Below are positions 21,523-32,639 of a stretch of 64,000 bases of DNA, piece by piece. Below the pieces are notes generated by a model that did no database searches, was not told the DNA's origin, and was given only the letters and a program-made list of their open reading frames with translations. Where the stretch lies: positions 52,002,727-52,066,726 of the forward strand of contig OU862917.1 of assembly GCA_917880885.1 (NCBI GenBank), in the 5' to 3' direction. Each line of letters begins with the position of its first letter. Position 1 is the first letter of the stretch. Position numbers and translations under genes: made by a program. The stretch comes from Limnephilus marmoratus (Eukaryota > Arthropoda > Insecta > Trichoptera > Limnephilidae).

Positions 21523-21945
21523 AGTAACTAACTAACCATCACGCCGTTTCCCCGCAGGGGTAGGCAGAGAGGACGGACCGCCAAACAACTCGGTCTTGGC
21601 ACACGCTCTTTGCCTCACTCACATTCATACATCATCTCACACATTCTCTTCTATTATTCTGACTTTTGACATGGCCCGACTCAAGTATCTGATTCACTTG
21701 ATCGTGCTATGTCTTCCTCGGGCGTCCCCGACTTCTTCTACCATTCACATTCGCGTCGTATATTCTTCTTACACTACTTTCTTCGCTCATTCACTCTACA
21801 TGCCCAAAACATCTGAGGGTCCCTTTCTTAATCTTACTCATTATGCTTACATCGGCCTTACATTCTTTGCAGATATCCACATTTCTCACACGATCATGCA
21901 TTGTTTTACCACACATACGTCTCAGGGATCTCATTTCATATAATA
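21523..21945 (-). mobile_element. RTE-like LINE 3' end, copy 1
   Basis: Minus strand. It is near-identical to 28480-28900: the LINE C-terminus up to the stop, then the short TTAGTTAGTTAC-type tail at 21523-21535. It is truncated upstream, at CTGAGACGTATG. The reading frame is broken, so no protein is made. Confidence 0.8.
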
Positions 21946-22067
21946 GTAATGGTTCCTATTAGCACTTCAACATATTTCCTCTAGTTTTACCTGAATCAAC
22001 ACTACCAATTGAGCTACTGAGGCCTAATTATAATCGGTCATTTTTATCGACCTAATTAATAGTACAC

Positions 22068-22402
22068 AAATGCTAACCCTGTACAAATCACAAGTGCGCC
22101 ACCTCTGGTCTGGAGCTCCAAAATACCTGAAAAATACCCTCGACTCTGTGCAGAAACGGGCGGTCGGTTTAATAGATTCTCCCATCTTAACAGACGGATT
22201 GCAATCTTTAGAGCACGGGCGTCGGGTGGGAATGCTATCCTTGATCTACCGGTATTACCATGGAAGATGCCCCGAGGAACTAGCATCATTGATCCCTTCG
22301 GCATCTGTGCATAGTCGGGAAACACGCCAAACGCGTGCCCAACATTATGTTTATTTGCTGACACCGAATTCTGTGTCTTTAACTTCCTGGTCAAGGATCT
22401 AG
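22068..22402 (+). pseudogene. Non-LTR reverse transcriptase C-terminal fragment (LINE-3)
   Basis: The frame contains LYKSQVRHLWSGAPKYL, LDSVQKRAVGLIDSPIL, LQSLEHGRRVGMLSLIYRYY and HSRETRQTRAQH. This is the thumb and C-terminal region of a LINE family very common in moths (usual form LYKAQVR…HLWSGAP…LDSVQKRAVRLI). A deletion of a few residues follows the first motif. The catalytic FADD/YADD part is absent and the 3' end is lost. A minus-strand relative at 47750-48175 keeps the 3' end. Confidence 0.8.
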
Positions 22403-22728
22403 TAATTTATAATTTAAATATGTTGAATTACTTGATCGCAAGCAGTGGATCCCCGAAGTTCATGATACATCGCGTATGTAAGTCCCCTTTTAACTTGAAA
22501 GCAATCACTACTCAGTTGTGGCCAGGACCATTGACTCATCGCAGACTTGTTAAAACAACTATTTCAAGCCAAAAGCTTATGACTCGAATACTTGCGGTGG
22601 GTATTTGTAACATAACTGAACATAAAATTTATAAAAAAAATATTGTTAGCCTTATAAACATGTTGTTAAATTTAGCCTGGAAAGTAGGTGGGGCATTATT
22701 ATTATTTTCATGTGAATACCATTCAAGG

Positions 22729-23035
22729 GTCCCAACTCCTCCCGAACTCTCAACCGCATGGAGCCAGTGAGAATATGGCATCTCTATTTTGAGGTACGTT
22801 GTGAGGCCGAAGATAGTGGTGAGGGGAAGGAGATGGGGAAGAGGAAGGTGGGGATAGGTAGGAATTAACTGGCTATTGAGATTTGGTCACCAAACACGAC
22901 TCCATTTCAAGGAATGTTTTAATTACAAATGGTGGTCTTACACCGGGCGGTACTGAGCGTATGTTCCACTATGGAACGTGCCGCAAATATACCTACCTTA
23001 TATTATTTTTATATAATTAAATTGTTAAATAACAC
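22729..23035 (-). mobile_element. SINE-A, copy 5 (old, head missing)
   Basis: It is a diverged body matching the other copies (GGTCACCAAACACG, TGGTGGTCTTACACC and CCGCAAATATACCTACC on the plus strand). The tRNA-like head is absent. Confidence 0.75.
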
Positions 23036-23143
23036 AAATCTATTTTCATTCAAATGCATCAAGGATAAAAGTACTTATCCGATTTTTCTGTTTCAAATTT
23101 TTGTTTGGTGTATCTAATATTGTCTTCAATGAAGAAATAATAA

Positions 23144-23425
23144 TCTGTATATATAAAAATCAAAATATGTTTACTTGGGTACACATGTACCTACTCATTT
23201 ACCTACTTATATTATGAGTAGGTATATGAGTTGACTATGCGTTGCTAAACCATTCATCCGATTGCGATGAAACTTTGGGGATTTGATGTGCGCATGCCCG
23301 TGATGGTTTCTTTACAATTGTGAGTTCTGGTGTTATGAAATTATGCGTTATTATTGCTAACCATTGGTTTTGATGTGCGCATGCCCGCGATGGTTTCTAT
23401 ATATAATAGTGAGCTCTAGCATTAT
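23144..23425 (+). mobile_element. Helitron 5' end fragment
   Basis: It starts A|TCTGTATATATAAAAATC, closely like 30458, followed by CCATTCATCCGATTGCGATG and repeats of GATGTGCGCATGCCCG. The 3' end is missing. Confidence 0.6.
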
Positions 23426-23702
23426 AATGCTACTCTAGGAAGAATACTTCGAACACCGAATTTCAAAATGGCGCCAATTGATCAGCTTATTTCCCGATCT
23501 TATAGTAACTTTTCAGGAGTGATGACGTCACACGATTCACAACACATACGGTGGTTTTCGGGGATCTTGAAAAATTAAAACTTTGACAATTATTTTAACT
23601 ATTAAAAGTAACTCTAAAAAATGCAGTTATTTAAGTTAGAAGGTCATTAAAAAAAATAAAAAATAGGACTGGAGTTCTCTATTAATACAATTTTTTTAAA
23701 CG
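23426..23702 (+). mobile_element. MITE-G, copy 1 (3' part)
   Basis: It is homologous to the last 280 bp of 60323-61018, including the TGATGACGTCACACGATTCA stretch and the terminal ACTGGAGTTCTC. Confidence 0.75.
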
Positions 23703-23709
23703 CACTTTT

Positions 23710-24985
23710 TCCGTTCAGCGAAGCGAAGGCTCGTTTCAGGTTATGCATTTTAAAATATTCTTAGAATAACGAGTAGGTTTATATCTATAGCCTATAGCGT
23801 AGTAATCTCAGATTGCGGATAAATATTTTGTTATCCGAAAGAATAAATTATAATTATTGTAGGATATCGAGTCTTATTTACCCAAATTAGGTACTTAGGA
23901 AACAACAACCGCTTTCCTGGCAACATTCCTCGGTTTGATGGAATTTTTCCCATCGAACAAAAACAAATAATACATAGTACTTACCGCAAACAAAGCAATT
24001 TACAAATACAGAAACCACAAGTTAGTATTGATAGAAGACCAATACATTAATATTACTGATGTATTCCAAAACATAATTCTTCAACGCTTGCAAAAACGCC
24101 CAATAAACTATTAACTTTAGGTAAATTGTGGTAGGTACCTACACGTTTATTTGTATAATGGGTTCTGAATTGTTTATGATTATTATTACACGATTCGGCC
24201 ACCGTGAAGTTTAGTGGTAATTAGAAGGTCTATTACATAACATCATCGGTCATCGATAACTTTACAACATCAGATCTTTAGGCGTAATTATTTTCGATGA
24301 TTGTGTACCGTTTTATAGCACGGCCACACGGTTGATAACCAGACCGATATTGACATGGAAAAAATAAGAAATCGGTATTCGCTGGCGACATTTATGTTAA
24401 CTTTTTGAAATAATGGCATAGACAGCTCCGTGCCAAAATGGCCCCTTTCTCTTTAATCATGAATTTATACATGAACAAGTTGAAAAAATGGTTTGTTTTG
24501 GTGTTTGTTAAAAATATTTGCTGGGGGACATGGCTGCAATATTGAGGGGTTAATCTTTGCGAAAGATTTGTTTAGGTTTTTTATGTGTGATTCGTACGTT
24601 TTTGCCGTAGCGCAGTTTATGGATGCGTTTTCATAAATAAATGTTTCCACGAGACTTAAGATGTATTGTTTTTAAAAGGGGATTTCAGAATATTTGTGGA
24701 GTTGGGATACCTTTATCCATTTGAAGGCATCCAGGACTAGGCGTTTGGCTTTATTCTGGAATCTTTGATGGCAACACTGGTCTGTCTATGGGTGTAGATA
24801 TATTCCCAAACCGCTACTTGAAATTTTTGGAAACTAATAAATTAGACTATTCGAATTGAAATACAAACTTTAAAATAAATTCTCCCGTCGCATGTACTTT
24901 TCTAAACTAAATGGGAGTTCATTAGTTAATGAGGTCTTTAGTCAGATTTGAACCACTTTTGTTTCTATAAGATTGAACTGAATTA
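23710..24985. other. No firm feature
   Basis: Unique-looking AT-rich sequence. A minus-strand frame at 24465-24650 and its surroundings might be a decayed LINE segment, but I cannot name a motif. Confidence 0.35.
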
Positions 24986-24990
24986 ATAGA

Positions 24991-25435
24991 TTTTTTTTAC
25001 CTTAACTCCACACAAGAGGCCCAGAGGAAAATAATTCCCCTCAAGGCCTTTGTCATCTTTGAGGATGCTGTATGGAGGGCCTTTTTAGAAAAAGGAAGGA
25101 GAGGAAGTTCTTGGAAGGAAAAAGGTATGAGGGGTGGGTAGGAATCTGTGGGCCAGTGTGTCCGGGAGTGACAGACATATCTATCTATCCCTCCCACAGC
25201 GGTGCAAGGCAATGTTCCGAGAAAGTCCCGCAGGAGAGGTCATAAAATCTCTCTCAAACAGTCTCTCCTGATCCGGCCTGCCACGCAGTTGGTGGGCAGA
25301 CGCATCCACCACCAAGATCCTAAAAACCTCACCCCATGAACCGGGAACCCCTGCTAAGTCAACAAACGTAGCATAACACTTGGGGTGACCTATGGCAGAG
25401 ATGTTGGTTATCCAATAAATGGTTCGCCTCGGGAA
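24991..25435 (-). mobile_element. SINE-B copy 2
   Basis: A nearly full-length minus-strand copy. On the plus strand it shows the T-rich tail, ACTCCACACAAGAGGCCC, the AAATAATTCCCCTCAAGGCC hairpin region, the central CGCATCCACCACCAAGATCC and the start GGTTATCCAATAAATGGTTC. Confidence 0.8.
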
Positions 25436-25917
25436 CACTCGGGCACACTTTTATGGATCGCGAATATGATTTCTTTCATTTCTAATAGCTTCATTAGTTT
25501 ACCTCCATTCATTAATAAACCAGATGTTTTGCATAACGAACGACATTATTCAAAAAGTTTTGTATATTAACAGGTTTTCTTACAAGTAGGAGGCCGCGCT
25601 AAAATTTGTCAATCGCGTTGACAATCGATTGTTGACCGAACTCGCAAATATTGATACCTGACCATTGACCATATATGACGGATTTAGTGTACATCGTAGA
25701 GTAGGGTTTTCTAGATCGTCGGTGTTAGACCACCCTGAGCATTTTAAAAAACATAATTACATATCACAGGTTCCATGAATATATCGCAAATCAATAATTA
25801 TTGATTCTAAGAACTTGAGCAGCTTTACCGTTAATAAATAAATTATCTACGTAAGCTTCATATTTTATAAAAACCCTTATTATATAAAACTGATGTTATT
25901 TTCCTTATTAACCAAGA

Positions 25918-26303
25918 CTAGCTGGTACCCGACATGCGTTGCTATGCCATTTAATAAAGAAATTGTTTCTTTCTGCGTGTCCTTTCCCATTCGTTCCGTT
26001 CACACCGCTTTCCCTCTCCCTACTCCCCTCGCCCGATTCCCCCGTCCTGCGAACCCCCCTCCCGAGTTCTCCCCTCCCACATTCCATTCATTGAGTCCCG
26101 GTACATTCAGTTTTCAAACAGCTCGCGTGCCACCTATTGAAATTTTTTTTTTAATTTTATAATGCCAAGGGTCACCAGTAGTTTTATAAAAACCTTGTCC
26201 TGATCATAACGAACACCACAAAAAAGAATTTTCCAATTTGGTGCAGTTGTTCGAAAGTTATTCGCGTACATACATTTCGCCGATTCATTTTTATTTATGT
26301 AGA
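25918..26303 (-). mobile_element. Complete short Helitron (386 bp)
   Basis: On the minus strand it begins A|TCTACATAAATAAAAATG and ends CGGGTACCAGCTAG|T, so both termini and the A/T insertion dinucleotide fit. The interior has a pyrimidine-rich block (plus strand 25980-26060) like those of the Helitrons at 41.0 and 30.5 kb. It encodes nothing. Confidence 0.85.
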
Positions 26304-26633
26304 TAGATAGATAGATTGAAAGCAAATTATCAAAACAAAATATATTTTCGCCTACATCACATTTTGTATCTGTATTTTCGACCCGTTGTTTTCAATAATG
26401 TCCTGACTTTTAAGGTGATAAATATTAATCTGTGTTCATTGTCATTGATGAAGATAATAAAAACAGAGAACAGTTGGTATAAATGTTTCACAAATATGAT
26501 AATTGCAATGTTGGACACAAACCTACATTTACTGAAGTGTAGATACGAGTAACATTGTGTGAATCATATCAAATGAATGTGTCAAATTATTATAACTTCT
26601 GAATTGGCTACTGGGAAGAACCGAGATAATGTG

Positions 26634-26652
26634 TATGTGTTTATGTATGTAT

Positions 26653-26735
<83 letters not shown>

Positions 26736-26742
26736 AGGGTGT
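26634..26742. repeat. (GT)n microsatellite
   Basis: About 40 GT dinucleotides with a leading TATG variant block and interruptions near 26730. Confidence 0.97.
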
Positions 26743-26936
26743 ATGTATGTGTGTTAATGTGAAATTGTTTGTGTGTGTTTTTTTTTTTAATATTGTGTAT
26801 TGTAAATACTGAAACTGTTGGGTTGGTTGTGGGACGATATCATTGGTTCTTCCATTGGTTAAAGGGGGTGGGGTTAAAACATCTTATATTTTCTTTTTTG
26901 TTCATATGAAGCGGATACTTGTGATGTGACATTATT

Positions 26937-27377
26937 AATTTAAAATAAAACAATAACTTTGTAAACATCACTTTTATTTTTTATACTTTATGGCGCCAAA
27001 CTTATTCATAAAAACAATATCGGTGTAAGGTTGGACAACTTAGAGGCACTTGAACTTAGGAAAGCCATAAACACTAATAGTAAGGTAGTTAATAACCGAC
27101 TAAATATAAATAAAAGTCCCATATTAGATTGTTCCCTATTGATAAAGAACACGTCCGTTCCCTTCCCAATTCTCCATCTACGCTTTCTTCCTCCTTCACT
27201 TAACGAGTCCAGCCCAGTTTTGGTAAATTATATATAATAACATTTATAACACACATGTAACCTAATGTTAGTAGAGTATTATACTGCCCTGAAGAAGCTA
27301 CGGTTGTAGCGAAACCCGGTCGGCATAAAGTATAAAAAATAAAAGTGGTGTTTACAAACTTATAATTTTATTTTAAA
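26937..27377. mobile_element. Inverted terminal units with a hammerhead motif
   Basis: The segment ATAAAGTATAAAAAATAAAA occurs on the plus strand at 27325 and inverted at 26960-26985, giving arms of about 60 bp that run out to AATTTAAAATAAAA at both edges. Only the right arm keeps the hammerhead core (27285-27324). The left arm starts next to the GGC of the cleavage site, as if derived from a cleaved RNA. Confidence 0.65.
27278..27335 (+). ncRNA. Hammerhead-ribozyme-like motif 2 (intact core)
   Basis: GCC (27286-27288), CTGAAGA (27289-27295), perfect stem II GCTAC/GTAGC with loop GGTT (27297-27310), GAAA (27311-27314), stem III ACC-c-GGT, cleavage triplet GTC (27319-27321), then GGC. Stem I continues past a four-base bulge as TATACT/AGTATA. 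All invariant core positions of a type I hammerhead are present. The tiny stem III suggests cleavage in dimers or assisted folding, as described for Penelope and newt hammerheads. Confidence 0.78.
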
Positions 27378-27399
27378 TTCTTATATTTTCTTTAAATAT

Positions 27400-28077
27400 T
27401 AGATAATTACGAGGACGTCTCGTTAAACAGCTAGATTATTAGCAGATTGTCAACGCGTTCTCAAGATGAAAATATACCCTAAAATATACTCAGAATCTTA
27501 ACGACGTAAGTAAAGAAATCGTGTATACAAATTGCGACTCGCGACCCGTGCACTGGACGGACCTACTACGGAATTTGCCGTATCAAAGAAAAGAAGAAAA
27601 AGACAAATAATGTGGGAATCTTAACGACGTAAATATACGCCGCGGCGAACGTACGGTCGAATTCACCCTAGCAGGCCTGGAGATTCGATTTTTCTGCCAC
27701 GTTCATTTTAATTAATTCTGAAGAACGTGCTACAAATATTTAAAATGTGTCTTCATGTTGTCCTCCCGAAATTATTAATTCATCGTCTAGAAAAATAAAA
27801 TCTGGTGCTTGCCGTTAACTTTATAGTTGAAAAACGGGTTATAAAGTTTTGAAATCGTTGTACATAAAATATATAAATGGTAAGGTACTGTTTTTATTAA
27901 TCTAATATATAAATAACTCGTATTTCTTGTGCGGCATGGAAATAAAAAAGTTATTATAGTTACGGATTCGCCGGAAATGATTAAAATGTGAGTTTTGAGC
28001 GTACAAAAATTATTAGGATTGTGTACCGCCTTAAAAACAATCTGTATTTTTAATATTCAGGATCAAGAATTATAGTT
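27400..28077. other. No recognisable feature
   Basis: AT-rich. The phrase AATCTTAACGACGTAA occurs at 27495 and 27617, a small direct repeat. No gene is visible. Confidence 0.4.
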
Positions 28078-28396
28078 TTTTTTTAACATTATTTTTACAC
28101 AGGAGGCCCTGAAAATTCCACTCAGGGCCTATGACGTCTTTCGGGATGCTTTGTGGAGGGTATTTTTAAGGAAAGGAAGGAGAGGAGAAGGAGGGGTGAG
28201 TAGGAATCTGGGGTTCAACGTGTCCAGGAATGAGGGATGCCTGAATCTATTCCACTGCGGTGCAAGGCGATGGGTCGAGAGAGTCCAGCTGTAGAGGTGT
28301 CAAAAGTCTCCCTCAACCAGTCTCTCCGAGCCATCCCGCAACGCAGTAGATGGACAAACACATCTGTCGCCAGACATGGAAAAACCTCACCAATAT
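28078..28396 (-). mobile_element. SINE-B copy 3 (5'-truncated)
   Basis: Minus strand: T-rich tail, the ACACAGGAGGCCCTGAAAAT hairpin side and the middle part to AGACATGGAAAAACCTCACC. The usual start is missing. Confidence 0.78.
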
Positions 28397-28479
28397 GGTA
28401 TTTAATTATAGAAAAAAATTACAACAAAAAATTAATACCTAAAGAATCAGAAAGAAAAAAATGTTAGAAGGTAGGTAAC

Positions 28480-29105
28480 TAACTAACTAATCACGCCGTT
28501 TCCCCGCAGGGGTAGGCAGAGAGGACGGACCGCCAAACAACTCGGTCTTGGCACACACTCTTTGCCTCACTCACATTCATACATCGTCTCATACATTCTC
28601 TTCTATGATTCTGACTTTGGACATGACCCGACTCAAGTATCTGATTAACTTGATCGTGCCATGTCTTCCTCGGGCGTCCCCGACTTCTTCTACCATTCAC
28701 ATTCGCGTCGTATATTCTTCTTACACTACTTCCTTCGTTCATTCGCTCTACATGCCCAAACCATCTGAGTGTCCCTTTCTTAATCTTACTCATTATGCTT
28801 ACATCAGCCTTACATTCTTTGCGGATATCCACATTTCTCACACGATCATACATTGTTTTACCACACATACGTCTCAGGGATCTCATTTCAACAGCATTCA
28901 GTTTACGTTCATCCTTCCTCTGCCAGTTCCATGCCTCACTGCCATACATCAGGGTAGGTACCAGGACTCCATTGTGGACTGCTAGCTTCGCTTTTTGACA
29001 GTTTTTTATTTGTGTCAACGGCATTCAGTCCACCATTAATGGAGTTACCGGCATTCACCCTTCTTTCAATATCTCTTTCAGCCTTCCCATCTCTCGTAAG
29101 GTAAG
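28480..29105 (-). pseudogene. RTE-like LINE: C-terminal part of the reverse transcriptase
   Basis: The 177-codon frame (29024 to 28491) holds VPTLMYGSEAWNWQRKDERK, MRSLRRMCGKTMYDRVRN, then LRWFGHVERMNE and RRSRGRPRKTWHDQV. This post-RT region is typical of RTE-type elements. It ends AYPCGETA-stop, directly followed by the short tail TTAGTTAGTTAC in place of poly(A), another RTE habit. The frame continues upstream (RDGKAERDIERRVNAGNSING) after a one-base shift at about 29025. Catalytic motifs are absent, so it is a 5'-truncated dead copy. Related copies are at 21523-21945 and 32640-33625. Confidence 0.85.
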
Positions 29106-29995
29106 AAGGTAGGTACCTACAAAAAATGAAGAGAATATTCTTTTTACATTATTCTCATTCTGAAAATTAGTTCACAATTTAGTAAGAAAGAAAATGGTTA
29201 GAGGAAGGTTAGGTTGGAAAGCCCCTGAAAATAATGCAAGAAACCCCCTATTAATGAACAGTCATCTGTCACCAGAAATGAAAAATACCTTACCTTAATT
29301 TTATAAGAGACGAGAGATATCTCAACGCAAATACCGAATAATTTTGTTATGGCGTAATGTTCCGGAACCAGTTTCCTGATATTTCGATATTATTTTGATA
29401 CTTTTTTACTTACACTTTGAATTATGTACCTACTACCTACATATATATAACATAGATAATAATCGTAGAAATGTTGAAAATCAAATAATTAATAAGTTAA
29501 GCTACTAAACGCAGAAATAACTACTAAACTAGTTATATAATGTAGTGCTAAGTTTAAATATTTATCGGATTATTAAATTTTATAAAACCACATGTTTGTG
29601 TTTGAAAACTGCTGTTGGTTGTAAATAATAAATATTATGAAAACAGCGAGCCAGTCATCATACCCGGGATTTCTTCCAGAATGCATGAATCTATTAGAAT
29701 TTATTCTGGGTATTTTGTTAACTAGATTACCTTTTAACCCGTCAGATCTCGACCGTCAGAGGGTCAAAATAATTTCGCTTTGCAATAAAATCCAAATAAA
29801 CCGAATTTTTCTGAATATATCCGACCACTAAATACTGTTTTTGAAAGGTGTTAAAATACGCTTTCAAATTTTATAAATATAAATAAACATATAATTTTTG
29901 AACAAAATTTTTGCGTGCAAAACATATAAAAAAATTAAAATGGTTTACCTTACGTGTTTCCAATTCAAATTATCTACTGATGAATAGCCGGCCAC

Positions 29996-30405
29996 GACGG
30001 TCGGCGTAGTCCAGCGGTAAGGCTCTTGACTAGTACTCCGAAGGTCGCGGGATCGAACCCCGACATGGCAAATAATTTTTTTTTGATTAATTTGTGTTAT
30101 TTCACAATTTATTCACTTAAACATAATGTATAGTATATTTGCGACACGTTCCAGAGTGGAAGATTCTCTTAGTATCGCCCTGATGTAAGACCACCATTCA
30201 GAATTGAAACGTTGCTTGAAATGGCTTGAGCCGTGTTTGGTGACCAGATCTGAATAGCCAGGTACTTCCCCACCTTCCTCTTCCCTATCTCTTTCCCCTC
30301 CCCACTACCTTCAGCCTCACAACATACCCCAATTAAGGATGCCATAGTCCTACTGGCTCCAAACGGGAACAGTAGGGAACCTTGTGCGGTATTCATGTAA
30401 AAAAT
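29996..30405 (+). mobile_element. SINE-A, copy 2
   Basis: Its head has a modified A box (TAGTCCAGCGG) and B box (GGATCGAACCC). The body is as in the other copies and it has a short A-rich end. The antisense frame is broken by indels here. Confidence 0.85.
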
Positions 30406-30457
30406 AATGAATTGTAAAAGTTATTGCCACCTAACTTTTTCTCGTACGATGTAAAAA

Positions 30458-30768
30458 TCTATATATATAAAAACCAAAATATGTTTATTTCTGGGTTTGT
30501 ATGTATGAGGCCTATGCGTTGCTAAACCATTCATCCGATTGCGATAAAACTTTGGGGATTTGATGTGCGCATGGCCGCAATGGTTTCTGTATACAATAGT
30601 GAGCTCTGGCATCATGAAATTACGCGTTGCTAAACCGTTCGTCCGATTGCGATGAAACTTTGGTGATTTGATGCAGGGGTGGTGGAGGAAGAGGGTTTGG
30701 AGGGAGGGGCGAGGGGAGGGGGAGAGGGGGGGATGGAGGAGGGAGGGAGGGGGGGAGGTAGAGGAGGT
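30458..30768 (+). mobile_element. Helitron 5' part with purine-rich block
   Basis: It starts A|TCTATATATATAAAAACC and contains CCATTCATCCGATTGCGATA and the GATTTGATGTGCGCATG phrase. A G/A-only stretch at 30677-30765 resembles the minisatellite at 10.3 kb. No CTAG end is present. Confidence 0.65.
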
Positions 30769-31271
30769 GTTTTTTCTTTCTAATCCGTTTATATCATATT
30801 TCTCACTGCGATAATAAGGGAGACACAACGATTTCTATGTGACTTATATGGGTTGTTCCGAAAAGCGAACATGTGAGCCTGAACGGTTAATTAGACGTCT
30901 AGGCTTCTTGGAGTTAAATAAACGTTTCTACCTAATTGTATAATTTAGAATGGCTCCTGGTATCCACGTAGACCTTTAATTATTTGTGTTGTTTTTTTTA
31001 AACATAACGAGTTGCCGGAATTATTTTTTCCGCCTTCATTTAATAAATTCCATCAGCCGCCTTCCAACCCGCCTCTCAACTCCATCCAATCAATCCAACA
31101 ACAAAAGCGTCAAAAAACCTCTTATAATATTTTGGTCTTAAACAAAGATATTGAAATATTTGAATATCTTTGGTCTTAAACCTACTTCTAGCCCAAATAT
31201 AAAATAAAAATGTGGTTTGATTAATAATTTTTGGCTGTTAGTTGAGTGGCTTATAATTTATAAAAGGTGTA

Positions 31272-31943
31272 TAGTCTGTCAAATAAGAGTAGAAAATATA
31301 TGAGGGCGCCACTGTTGTTCAAATGGCAATACTAAACACATAACTCATGGTGTTAAAGTAAAGCTGTGTAACCTACATTTTTATAAAAAATTAAAAAGGC
31401 ATAAAAGTGGAAAAAATATTTTTTCATTGCAGTATAGATACCCGCCGATCTCAAAATTAGAATTGCGTGTAGGTTTATTATTATTATATCTTTGCAATTT
31501 TGTGTTAACATAATGAAGAATAACTATAATGTAATAAAATATAAAGCAGTTTAGAAATTGCTCCCATTTATTTAATACTAGATAAAGTACCTAGCGTTGC
31601 CTGGGCTTTAGATCATGTCTCTAATTTTATATCTGAATATATTTAACTCATTCAGCATATTTAAAAGTAGTGTTACTAAACTCACCATTAGTGATTCTTC
31701 CTTTTTATCTATTGTTAAATTCAAATTTATGTTAAATTAAATTAAAGCAAATCGCTTTATAAATCACCTTTTAATCAATTTTATGTCATGAAGAAAAAAT
31801 GTTTTTTAAAATGTGGTTTACTGTGTTCTATACATTCAGTGTCATTGCACTTCAAAAAAATATTTGACGGTTAAATTGGTGTTGCCAGTCTAGAAATTTA
31901 GTAGTTCAAGTTTTTATATTTTCTACTCTTTTTTGACAGACTA
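31272..31943. mobile_element. TA-flanked MITE (Tc1/mariner-like)
   Basis: The inverted termini TAGTCTGTCAAATAAGAGTA and TACTCTTTTTTGACAGACTA continue as GAAAATATA / TATATTTTC, about 29 bp with one or two differences. A TA dinucleotide flanks each side (31270-31271, 31944-31945), as in Tc1/mariner elements. The interior is non-coding. Confidence 0.8.
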
Positions 31944-32109
31944 TACAGCCACTGATAATAAGCAAGTAGTTACTACCGAATATTCAGAAATCCGTTCAGT
32001 TGAAAAACGCTGCAAAAAATTAGGTACACTTGAATATTTTAGGGTTAAGAAAGTATTGGAGCCTGGTCTACGATTCGACAAAAACATTTACCAGCTGATA
32101 GTAACCACC

Positions 32110-32466
32110 AAGGAAGCCCGGGGAACCATTTATTGGATAACCAACACCTCTGCCAAAGGTCATCCCAAGTGGTTCGTTACATTGGTGACTTAAAGGGGTG
32201 CCAGTGTTCATGGGGTGAGGTTTGTCTAGGTCTTGGCGGCGAATTCGTTTGCACACAGTAGTGCGCGAGTCGTTTGGGAGAGAACAAACTAGGTCAGGTC
32301 TCTCTTGATCCATCACCTTGCACCGCAATGGATTCACAGTTCGTCGTTCCTGGATACATTGAACCCCAGATTCCCAGAACTTCATCTCCTTCCTTTACCT
32401 AAAAGGACCCTCCTGAGAGATTTTTTTCTCCTCAGGGCCAGCTGTGTGGAGCAAATTTTAAAAAAA
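32110..32466 (+). mobile_element. SINE-B copy 4 (5' edge truncated)
   Basis: It starts within GGAACCATTTATTGGATAAC and runs to the CTCCTCAGGGCCAGCTGTGT hairpin side and an A-rich end. The CACACAGCATCCCC block is deleted here. Confidence 0.78.
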
Positions 32467-32639
32467 GCAAGTATTTTTTTAAAATTTGACCCAAAAAATT
32501 CCTTCCTCGTCGATTTACTCGAAGACGAAAGTTTAAATCAAGAAATATTGTGCAAACCAAATTGTCTCCAGATGTGATGCAATTCACAAGTTTAATGCAA
32601 TTTAATGTATATTATTTCTGTGCTAACTAAAAGAGTGAT

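Larger units (their letters stand above)
29765..30870 (+). repeat. Dispersed repeat S, copy 1, split by a SINE and a Helitron piece
   Basis: Segments 29765-29930 and 30772-30870 match 34245-34420 and 34680-34790 in the same order (TTGCAATAAAATCCA, GAAAGGTG, then AAGGGAGA, ACAACGATTTCTATG). Between them sit SINE-A copy 2 and a Helitron fragment that copy 2 of the repeat lacks. Confidence 0.65.

Noticed and set aside
26577..26762. Cys-Val-rich open frame
   Set aside because: Translation of the (GT)n microsatellite.
28548..28998. Plus-strand frames of 67-145 codons over the RTE-like LINE
   Set aside because: Shadows of the minus-strand LINE coding sequence.
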